This document shows, piece after piece, positions 57,945 through 64,000 of a DNA stretch of 64,000 nt. The number at the start of each line of letters is the position of its first letter. Position 1 is the first letter of the stretch. The stretch is from the NCBI GenBank assembly GCA_963728475.1, contig CAVSKL010000002.1:496001-560000 (forward strand). Reading direction: 5' to 3'. The notes under the pieces are model-generated. The model ran no database searches and was not told the origin of the DNA. It worked only from the letters and a program-made list of their open reading frames with translations. The stretch is from CAVSKL01 sp963728475 [NCBI: Candidatus Eiseniibacteriota bacterium]. GTDB taxonomy: Bacteria; Eisenbacteria; RBG-16-71-46; JABDJR01. A program made the position numbers and the translations under genes.

Positions 57945-58742
57945 ATGAACTTGCTCTTCATCGGCGACGTCGTGGCCAAGCCGGGGCGCCGCGCCCTCCA
58001 GAGCTTCCTTCCCGGGCTCCGCCGCGAGCTCGCGGTGGACGTCATCGTCGCCAACGGTGAGAACCTCGCCGGCGGTTCCGGCCTCACCCGCGACACCGCC
58101 TCCGAGATGTTCGCCTGCGGGGTGGACGCCCTCACCGGCGGCAACCACCTCTTCGACAAGCGGGACTCCCACGACTACATCGACGCCGAGCCCCGGGTGG
58201 TGCGCCCGGCCAACTATCCCCCCGGCACTCCCGGTTACACCCTGGCCTTCGTGGATGCCCCCGGAGGAAAGCTGGCGGTGGGGTGCGTGCTGGGACGGGT
58301 GTTCATGCGCCCGCTCGACGATCCCTTCCGCGCGGTCGATCTCCTGGTGGAACGCGCCCGCGACGGCAACGCCCACTACCTGGTGATGGACGTCCATGCG
58401 GAGGCCAGCTCGGAGAAGATGGCGCTGGGCTGGTACCTGGACGGCAAGGCGTCGCTGGTGGCGGGCACTCACACCCACGTGCCCACCGCCGACGAGCGGA
58501 TTCTGCCCAAGGGCACCGCCTTCATCACCGACGTGGGGATGACCGGGCCTTACGATTCGGTGATCGGGATGGAGAAGGACTCGGTCCTCGCCCACTTCCG
58601 CACCGGAATGCACCACCGCTTCCAGCCCGCCTTCGGGGACGTCCGTCTCTACGCCGTGCTGGTGGAGCTGGACGAGGCCACCGGAAGGGCGCGCTCCATC
58701 CGCCGGGTGGAGCGGCGGCTGGCCGACGAGGAGAGATCATGA
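57945..58742 (+). CDS. ymdB: Metallophosphoesterase, YmdB family
   Basis: 265 residues. MNLLFIGDVVAKPGRRAL, VANGENLAGGSG, TGGNHLFDKRD, MDVHAEASSEKMAL, GTHTHVPTADERI and GMTGPYDSVIG contain the metal-binding residues of the YmdB-type phosphodiesterase family (TIGR00282), one member of which cleaves cyclic nucleotides. Physiological substrate unknown. The ribosome binding site is poor. The next gene, folD, starts inside its stop codon. Confidence 0.92.
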   Translation: MNLLFIGDVVAKPGRRALQSFLPGLRRELAVDVIVANGENLAGGSGLTRDTASEMFACGVDALTGGNHLFDKRDSHDYIDAEPRVVRPANYPPGTPGYTLAFVDAPGGKLAVGCVLGRVFMRPLDDPFRAVDLLVERARDGNAHYLVMDVHAEASSEKMALGWYLDGKASLVAGTHTHVPTADERILPKGTAFITDVGMTGPYDSVIGMEKDSVLAHFRTGMHHRFQPAFGDVRLYAVLVELDEATGRARSIRRVERRLADEERS

Positions 58743-59638
58743 CCGCGCGCATCATCGACGGAAGGGCCCGGGCGGAGGAGGTGCATCGCGAGGCGGGGGA
58801 GCGGGCGCGCGCGCTCCGCGACCGCGGCGTCGTTCCCACCCTGGCCATGATGAGGATCGGCGACGACCCCGCTTCGGTGGTGTACCTGCGCAAGAAGACC
58901 GAGGCCTCGGAGTCGGTGGGCGTGGCCGCGCGGGAAGTGGTGCTGCCGGCCGACGCCACCCAGAAAGAGGCCACCGACGCCCTGCGCGCCCTGAACGAGG
59001 ACCCGGCGGTGCACGGGGTGCTGCTCCAGCTTCCCGTCCCTCCGCGGATCGACGCGGTGGCGCTCCTGGAACTCATCGATCCCGACAAGGACGTGGACGG
59101 CTTCCACCCGGTGAACGTGGGGAAGCTGGTGCGGGGGGAGCCCGCGTTCGTCCCCTGCACCCCCCTCGGCATCCTCTACCTCCTCCGGCGCGAGGAGGTG
59201 ACGCTTCCCGGCGCGGTGGTGGCGGTGCTGGGGCGCTCCAACGTGGTGGGCCGTCCGCTGGCGAACCTGTTGAGCCAGAAGGGGGAGGGGCGGGACGCCA
59301 CCGTGATCCTCCTCCACAGCCGGAGCCGCGAACCCGAGCGCTTCACCCGGCTCGCCGACGTGCTGGTGGCGGCGGCGGGACGGCCGGGGGTGGTCACCCC
59401 GGAGATGGTGAAACCGGGGGCGGTGGTGGTGGACGTGGGCATCCACCGGGTGCCCCATCCCGGGAAGCCGGGCAAGATGAAGCTGGTCGGCGACGTCGCC
59501 CCCGGGGTGGACGAGGTGGCCTCGCTCCTCACCCCGGTGCCGGGGGGAGTGGGCCCCATGACCGTGGCCATGCTCATGCGGAACACCGTCGACGCCGCCT
59601 CGGGGTCGGTCACCCGCCCCTGGGAGGATCCGGAGTGA
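58739..59638 (+). CDS. folD: Bifunctional methylenetetrahydrofolate dehydrogenase/cyclohydrolase
   Basis: 299 residues. Y49 and K53 in VVYLRKKTEASESVG are the catalytic Tyr-Lys pair; VHGVLLQLPVP, DPDKDVDGFHPVN and GRSNVVGRPLANLL (NADP loop) are FolD hallmarks, as is VPGGVGPMTVAML near the C-terminus. Interconverts methylene-, methenyl- and formyl-THF in the cytoplasm. Overlaps ymdB by 4 nt. Confidence 0.96.
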   Translation: MTARIIDGRARAEEVHREAGERARALRDRGVVPTLAMMRIGDDPASVVYLRKKTEASESVGVAAREVVLPADATQKEATDALRALNEDPAVHGVLLQLPVPPRIDAVALLELIDPDKDVDGFHPVNVGKLVRGEPAFVPCTPLGILYLLRREEVTLPGAVVAVLGRSNVVGRPLANLLSQKGEGRDATVILLHSRSREPERFTRLADVLVAAAGRPGVVTPEMVKPGAVVVDVGIHRVPHPGKPGKMKLVGDVAPGVDEVASLLTPVPGGVGPMTVAMLMRNTVDAASGSVTRPWEDPE

Positions 59639-59678
59639 CCGAGGGCGGTCCCGGGCCGGCGCCTCCGGACCTCCGGCG

Positions 59679-61061
59679 GTGAGCGAGCAACCCGCGGTCC
59701 TCACCGTCAGCGAGATCACCGGCGCGATCAAGCGAACGCTGGAGGCCGGCTTCGGCCGGGTGAGCGTGCGCGGCGAGATCTCGGGACTCCGCCGGCCGGC
59801 CTCGGGGCACCTGTATTTCACCCTCAAGGATTCCGACGCCCAGCTCCGGACGGTGATGTTCCGCGGCGCGGCGATCGGGCTCCGCTTCCTGCCCGCCGAC
59901 GGGGTCGAGGTGGTGGCGGAGGGGGAACTCTCCCTCTACGAGCCCCGGGGCGATCTCCAGCTCATCGTGCGACGGATGGTCCCCTCCGGCCTCGGCGCGC
60001 TCATGCAGGCGTTCGAGGCGCTCAAGCGCCGGCTGGCCGGGGAGGGGCTTTTCGACCCCGCCCGCAAGCGGCCGCTCCCGCTCTTTCCCCGGGTGATCGG
60101 CATCGTCACCTCGCCCACCGGGGCCGCGGTGCGCGACCTGGTCCACGTGATCGCCCGGCGGTGGCCGCCGGCGGAGATCGTGCTCGCTCCCGCCCGGGTC
60201 CAGGGCGAAGGGGCGGCGGAGGAGATCGCCGCCGCCCTCGGCCGGCTCGACCGGTGGGGGGGCGCCGACGTCTTGATCGTGGGCCGGGGCGGCGGGAGCC
60301 TGGAGGACCTGTGGGCCTTCAACGAGGAACCGGTGGTGCGGGCCATCGCCGCCTGCCGCACCCCCACGGTGTCGGCGGTGGGGCACGAGATCGACGTCAC
60401 CCTCGCCGACCTGGCCGCCGATCTTCGGGCCGCCACCCCGTCGGCGGCGGCGGAGCTGGTGGTGCCGGACCGGATCGAGGTGGCCCGCGCGCTGGCGGCG
60501 GCGGCGGCGAAGATGGCCGCGCGGCTCACCCGGGAACTGGGCGAGCGGCGGCTCCACCTGAAACGTTTGGCCGGGGCCTACGGGTTCCGCCGTCCGGAAC
60601 TCTTCCTCCGGCGCGAGGAACAGCGGGTGGACGAGCTGGCGCTCCGGCTCCGCCGAAGCGCGGTGCGCCGGACCGAGGCCAAGCGCCGGGACGGATGGGA
60701 AGCGGCGCGGCGGCTGGCCGCGCTGGAGCCCGGAGCCCGGGTCCGGTCCCTGCGAAGCTCGGCGGGGGGGCTGGCCGCCCGCCTGCGGCACGCGGCGGCG
60801 GTGTCGGTGCGGACCGCTCGCCAACGGCTGGAGGCCCGGACCCGGGCCCTGGATGCCCTCGATCCCACCGCGGTGCTCGCCCGGGGCTACTGCCTGGCCC
60901 GCGATCCGGTGAGCGGCCGGCTGGTGACCGCGGCGGGGGGGCTTGCCGAGGGTGCGCCCCTGGTGGTGCAGTTCAGGACGGACCGGGCCCGCACCCGGGT
61001 GGAACGGGTGGAGACGGGCGGCCCGGCGGAACCCGAAGGCTCGGGGAAGGAACGCTCATGA
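59679..61061 (+). CDS. xseA: Exodeoxyribonuclease VII large subunit
   Basis: 460 residues from a GTG. N-terminal OB-fold (VRGEISGLRRPASGHLYFTLKD), then FPRVIGIVTSPTGAAVRDLVHV, LIVGRGGGSLEDLWAFNEE and VSAVGHEIDVTLADLAADLRA, the catalytic block, and a long helical region for XseB binding. Degrades single-stranded DNA to oligonucleotides. Overlaps xseB by 4 nt. Confidence 0.96.
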   Translation: MSEQPAVLTVSEITGAIKRTLEAGFGRVSVRGEISGLRRPASGHLYFTLKDSDAQLRTVMFRGAAIGLRFLPADGVEVVAEGELSLYEPRGDLQLIVRRMVPSGLGALMQAFEALKRRLAGEGLFDPARKRPLPLFPRVIGIVTSPTGAAVRDLVHVIARRWPPAEIVLAPARVQGEGAAEEIAAALGRLDRWGGADVLIVGRGGGSLEDLWAFNEEPVVRAIAACRTPTVSAVGHEIDVTLADLAADLRAATPSAAAELVVPDRIEVARALAAAAAKMAARLTRELGERRLHLKRLAGAYGFRRPELFLRREEQRVDELALRLRRSAVRRTEAKRRDGWEAARRLAALEPGARVRSLRSSAGGLAARLRHAAAVSVRTARQRLEARTRALDALDPTAVLARGYCLARDPVSGRLVTAAGGLAEGAPLVVQFRTDRARTRVERVETGGPAEPEGSGKERS

Positions 61062-61426
61062 CCGACAAGAAGAGGAGCCGCGCCCCCCGGAAGGCGGCGG
61101 AGAAGGCTCCGCCCGGGGCGGCCTCGGGCGAGGCCGCCTTGAGCTTCGAGGAGGCGCTGGCCCGGCTCGAGACCATCGTCACCCGGCTCGAGGACGGCGA
61201 GGTGCCGCTGGAGGAGAGCATCCAGGCCTACGCCGAGGGGACGAAGCTGGTGCAGGCGTGCCTGGCCCGGTTGGACCGGGCCGAGACCCTGATCCGCGAA
61301 CTCTCCGAGAACGCCGGGGGCTTCCGGCTGGAGGCCTCGCGCCTGGGCGGCGGGGAGGAGGCGGACGCGACCGAGGACGAGGGGGAGGACGAGGAGGACG
61401 AGGGGGATGACGAGCTCCCGTTCTGA
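61058..61426 (+). CDS. xseB: Exodeoxyribonuclease VII small subunit
   Basis: 122 residues, longer than the usual ~80. The core SFEEALARLETIVTRLEDGEVPLEESI and YAEGTKLVQACLARLDRAE is standard. Extra parts are a basic Ala-rich N-terminus (~28 residues) and an acidic C-terminal tail (EGEDEEDEGDDELPF). Coats the XseA helical stalk. Its last 20 nt overlap the ispA start. Confidence 0.93.
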   Translation: MTDKKRSRAPRKAAEKAPPGAASGEAALSFEEALARLETIVTRLEDGEVPLEESIQAYAEGTKLVQACLARLDRAETLIRELSENAGGFRLEASRLGGGEEADATEDEGEDEEDEGDDELPF

Positions 61427-62372
61427 GCCGGGGCTGGACGCGCGGGCGTTCGCCGCCTACCTGGACCGCGCCGCGGTTCGCACCGAGGCCTCGCTCGGCA
61501 GGCTCCTGCCGCCGGCCTCGGCCAAGCCGCGCCTCATCCACCAGGCCATGCGCTACACCGCGCTCTCGGAGGGGAAGCGGCTCCGGCCGGCCATGGTGCT
61601 CCTGGCCTACGAGGCGTGCGGGGGACGGGGCCGGAAGGCCGACCCGGTGGCGGCGTCGATCGAGATGGTGCACGCGTTCTCGCTCATCCACGACGATCTC
61701 CCCGCCATGGACGACGATGATTTCCGGCGGGGCAAGCCGTCCAATCACAAGGTATTCGGCGAGGGGGTGGCCATCCTGGCCGGGGACGCGCTCCTCACCC
61801 TCGCCTTCGAGACCCTGGCCGCGCAGGCCCGGCCGCGGGCCCTGGGTCCGGCGGCCGCGGCCCGGCTGGTGGCGGAACTCTCCGAGGCCACCGGGAGCCG
61901 TGGGGTGATCGGCGGCCAGGTGCTGGACCTCTTGTCGGAGGGGAAACGGGTGTCGCCGGCGGTCCTCGACTACATCCACCGCCGGAAGACCGGCCGGCTC
62001 TTCACCGCGTCCCTCCGGCTGGGCGGACTGGCGGCGGGAGCCGGCCCCGCCGCGCTTCGGCGGATCACCGGCTACGGCGAGTCCCTGGGGCTGGCGTTCC
62101 AGATCGTGGACGACGTGCTGGGGGCGGCGGGCACCTTTCGCGAGCTGGGCCGCGACCCCGGGCGCGACCGGGCCCGGGGGAAGGTCACCTATCCCTCGGT
62201 GCGGGGGATGGCCGGTTCCCACCGGGCGGTGGACCGGCTCCTGGCCCGCGCCCGGTCGGAGGCGGACCGGCTCCCCGGCCGGCAGCGACTCTTCCGGGGA
62301 CTGGTGGAGGTGGTCGACGCCCGCCGCCGCGGCCCGGACGGCCTCCCCCTCCGGGAGAAGGAGAGCCGATGA
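61407..62372 (+). CDS. ispA: Polyprenyl (farnesyl/geranylgeranyl) diphosphate synthase
   Basis: 321 residues, all-helical prenyltransferase. The first Asp-rich motif is HDDLPAMDDDD and the second, normally DDxxD, reads DDVLG, with Gly in the last acidic position. GKRLRP (pyrophosphate site), GGQVLDL and KTGRLF are conserved. The spaced DDx4D first motif fits bacterial FPP/GGPP synthases. Chain length cannot be set by eye. Its ATG lies within xseB; the xseA-xseB-ispA order is standard in bacteria, feeding undecaprenyl carriers and quinones. Confidence 0.92.
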   Translation: MTSSRSEPGLDARAFAAYLDRAAVRTEASLGRLLPPASAKPRLIHQAMRYTALSEGKRLRPAMVLLAYEACGGRGRKADPVAASIEMVHAFSLIHDDLPAMDDDDFRRGKPSNHKVFGEGVAILAGDALLTLAFETLAAQARPRALGPAAAARLVAELSEATGSRGVIGGQVLDLLSEGKRVSPAVLDYIHRRKTGRLFTASLRLGGLAAGAGPAALRRITGYGESLGLAFQIVDDVLGAAGTFRELGRDPGRDRARGKVTYPSVRGMAGSHRAVDRLLARARSEADRLPGRQRLFRGLVEVVDARRRGPDGLPLREKESR

Positions 62373-62806
62373 AGCACGTGATCGCCTCCGCGCCCTACCT
62401 GGTCGCCCTGAGCGCGGGATTCCTGGTCCAGCTCTACAAGTTTCTGGCGGAGATGGTCTTCAACCGGAGGGTGAACTTCACCCGCCTGGTCTCCACCGGC
62501 GGCATGCCCAGCTCGCACTCGGCGAGCGTGGCCGCGCTCACCACCGCGGTGGCGTTCCGGGAGGGGGCGGGGTCCACGATCTTCAGCGTCACCCTCTTCT
62601 TCAGCCTCGTCATCATGTACGATGCGGCGGGGCTCCGCCGGGCGGCGGGGATGCAGGCCCGGGTGCTGAACCGCATCGTGGAGGACCACTACCGGCACCG
62701 GGAGCTTCTCGCCGAGCGGCTGACCGAACTCTTGGGGCACACCCCGTTCGAGGTCCTGGTGGGAGCGGCGGTGGGCGTGCTCTACGGCCTGGTCTGGTAC
62801 ATCTAG
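62369..62806 (+). CDS. DUF212 family membrane protein (divergent PAP2-like)
   Basis: 145 residues with 3-4 hydrophobic segments. GGMPSSHSASVAALTTAVA and YDAAGLRRAAGMQARVLNRI are DUF212 (PF02681) signatures; the SSHS part recalls PAP2 phosphatases. Probably acts on a lipid phosphate, but the reaction is unproven. ATG overlaps the ispA stop, so possibly connected with prenyl-phosphate metabolism. Confidence 0.88.
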   Translation: MKHVIASAPYLVALSAGFLVQLYKFLAEMVFNRRVNFTRLVSTGGMPSSHSASVAALTTAVAFREGAGSTIFSVTLFFSLVIMYDAAGLRRAAGMQARVLNRIVEDHYRHRELLAERLTELLGHTPFEVLVGAAVGVLYGLVWYI

Positions 62807-62814
62807 GAGGCGTC

Positions 62815-63687
62815 ATGGCCCCTCCCAAGCGCGTGTCGGTGCAGGCCAACCTCTTGAAACCGGAGGCGCTCGGCGTGGTGCGCCGGATCACCGGCCGGCT
62901 GGAGGCGGGCGGGGTGGAGGTGCTGCTCAAGCACGACCTCGCCGCCGCTCTGGGCAAGCGGGGGAACGAGGACGGGTTCCTGGACCGGACCGAGCTCCTC
63001 CTGTGCCTGGGGGGGGACGGCACCCTGCTGAACGCGGTGCGCGCGCTGGAGGGGCGCGAGGTGCCGATCCTGGGGGTGAACCTGGGAGGCCTCGGATTCC
63101 TCACCGCGGTCCCCTCGGACGAGATCGACCCCTGCCTGGACGCGGTGCTGGCCGGCGCCTACCGGCTGGAGACCCGGCCGCTCTTGCGCGCGTTCACCGA
63201 GGATGAAGCGGGGCGGCGGCTCGAGCTCCACGCCTTGAACGACGTGGTGGTGGACGAGGGGACCTTCAACCGGCGGGCGGTGGTGCTCAAGATGACCATC
63301 GACGGCGCCTACGTCGGCACCTTCACCGCCGACGGCCTGGTGGTGTCGACCCCCACCGGCTCCACCGCGTACTCCCTCTCCGCCGGCGGGCCCATCGTCC
63401 ACCCCGCGTTGGGGGCGCTGGTGGTGACCCCGATGTGCGCCCACTCGCTGGCCATCCGGCCCCTGGTCTTCGGCGACGACGAGGAGGTGGAGGTGGAGAA
63501 TCTCCTCCCGGGGGTCTTTCTCAAGATCACCGCCGATGGCCAGGACGCGCACCGGGTGGCCCCGGGGGCGCGGATCCGGATCGGCCGCTCCCAACGCCGG
63601 GTGGTGCTGGCGTTCCTGGGACGGCGCCCGTACTACGAGATCCTGCGCACCAAGCTGAACTGGGGCGGGATACCGAAGAACCGGTAG
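62815..63687 (+). CDS. nadK: NAD kinase
   Basis: 290 residues. LLLCLGGDGTLLNAVRAL (GGDGT, ATP/metal site), LGVNLGGLGFLTAV, LNDVVVDEG (the NE/D-type motif) and STPTGSTAYSLSAGGPIV (NAD-binding) are diagnostic. Phosphorylates NAD to NADP in the cytoplasm. GGAGG is 4 nt before the ATG. Confidence 0.96.
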   Translation: MAPPKRVSVQANLLKPEALGVVRRITGRLEAGGVEVLLKHDLAAALGKRGNEDGFLDRTELLLCLGGDGTLLNAVRALEGREVPILGVNLGGLGFLTAVPSDEIDPCLDAVLAGAYRLETRPLLRAFTEDEAGRRLELHALNDVVVDEGTFNRRAVVLKMTIDGAYVGTFTADGLVVSTPTGSTAYSLSAGGPIVHPALGALVVTPMCAHSLAIRPLVFGDDEEVEVENLLPGVFLKITADGQDAHRVAPGARIRIGRSQRRVVLAFLGRRPYYEILRTKLNWGGIPKNR

Positions 63688-63688
63688 C

Positions 63689-64000
63689 ATGCCCGCGGGC
63701 CCGCTCTGGATCCTCTCCCTGGTCGGCACCGCGGCCGGAAGCTGCCCGGCGCTCTACCTTCGCTCCCTCCTCACCGTCGGCCTCCTCGCGCTGGCCGCGT
63801 TCGCCGCGGCCCGGCGGGGGACGCGCGCCGGGGCGCTGTTGTGGATCGTGGGGGGGGCGTTCGCGGCGGCGGCGTGGTGGCTGCGCGACCGGAACCTTCT
63901 CCTCGGCGACTCCCGGGTGTGGATCCAGAACGCGGATTTCCTGCGCGGGCACCTCCCCGGCTACCGATCCCCGCTGGCCGCGGTGGTCCTGGGGTGGGTG
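63689..64000 (+). CDS. Membrane protein, truncated by the window edge
   Basis: Open frame from ATG at 63689 to the right edge (104 codons), starting MPAGPLWILSLVGTAAGSC. Two or three hydrophobic helices (about residues 5-20, 25-40, 45-65) and a short loop DSRVWIQNADFLRGHLPGY, then a further hydrophobic start. Looks like the N-terminus of a polytopic membrane protein; the loop resembles those of GT-C type transferases, but too little is visible to name it. Follows the nadK stop by 1 nt. Confidence 0.65.
   Translation, partial: MPAGPLWILSLVGTAAGSCPALYLRSLLTVGLLALAAFAAARRGTRAGALLWIVGGAFAAAAWWLRDRNLLLGDSRVWIQNADFLRGHLPGYRSPLAAVVLGWV

Overview
The window is chromosomal DNA from a very GC-rich (roughly 70% or more), Gram-negative, diderm bacterium. 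It encodes a lipid A/Kdo pathway (lpxC-fabZ, lpxA, lpxB, waaA, lpxK), a heptosyltransferase-like GT9 enzyme and a lipoprotein. The LpxC-FabZ fusion, an oxidoreductase between lpxA and lpxB, a der-plsY-gpsA-merR run and a Minf_1886-type gene suggest an uncultured or poorly studied FCB/PVC-related lineage (Gemmatimonadota- or Eisenbacteria-like). That placement is inference from gene order, not a phylogeny. Almost everything is core genome. I see no insertion sequence, prophage, CRISPR array or rRNA. Genes are packed tightly, many with 4-nt stop/start overlaps and GTG or TTG starts.

Layout. 1-6837: lipid A/Kdo operon, entered inside lpxC-fabZ. 6919-16944: a lipoprotein on the minus strand, then nadB, a Minf_1886-like gene, hsp20, lon, a GT9 glycosyltransferase, an unknown two-domain protein and mutL, with miaA following. 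17928-20271: a secreted serine hydrolase and an AraC regulator on the minus strand. 20351-25323: tRNA-Gly, then DUF512, der, plsY, gpsA and merR. 25429-30427: two tRNA-Pro genes, a GT2, surE, pcm, a small membrane protein, acylphosphatase, a sigma-70 factor and apt; the surE-pcm-sigma order recalls surE-pcm-nlpD-rpoS. 30544-34761: one giant CheB-CheR-PAS-kinase-receiver protein. 34789-47365: a surface-polysaccharide island with gmd, a fucose-synthase-like epimerase, several glycosyltransferases, two large polytopic membrane proteins and a flippase. 47675-49777: an unknown membrane protein, tRNA-Arg, a tiny acidic zinc-ribbon protein and tRNA-Val. 49940-57613: the translation cluster thrS-infC-rpmI-rplT-pheS-pheT, then a coiled-coil protein and zapA. 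57788-57906: a candidate structured RNA (possibly 6S). 57945-64000: ymdB, folD, xseA, xseB, ispA, a DUF212 gene, nadK and a truncated membrane protein.

The AT-richer gaps carry recognisable sigma-70 promoters. Four of the five tRNA genes have a clear TTGnnn-N16-18-TATAGT-like element upstream, and the fifth (tRNA-Gly) has a weaker one. Similar elements precede nadB, the CheB-CheR gene, the GT87 gene, infC (overlapping the thrS stop codon) and the candidate RNA after zapA, and another lies inside pheT. infC appears to start at AUA behind a good Shine-Dalgarno and a leader with an intrinsic terminator, which fits autoregulated IF3/L20 expression. The most unusual items for follow-up are that leader and start codon, the RNA after zapA, the CheB-CheR-kinase-receiver fusion, the acidic zinc-ribbon protein, the lpxA-linked oxidoreductase and the unknown gene beside mutL.
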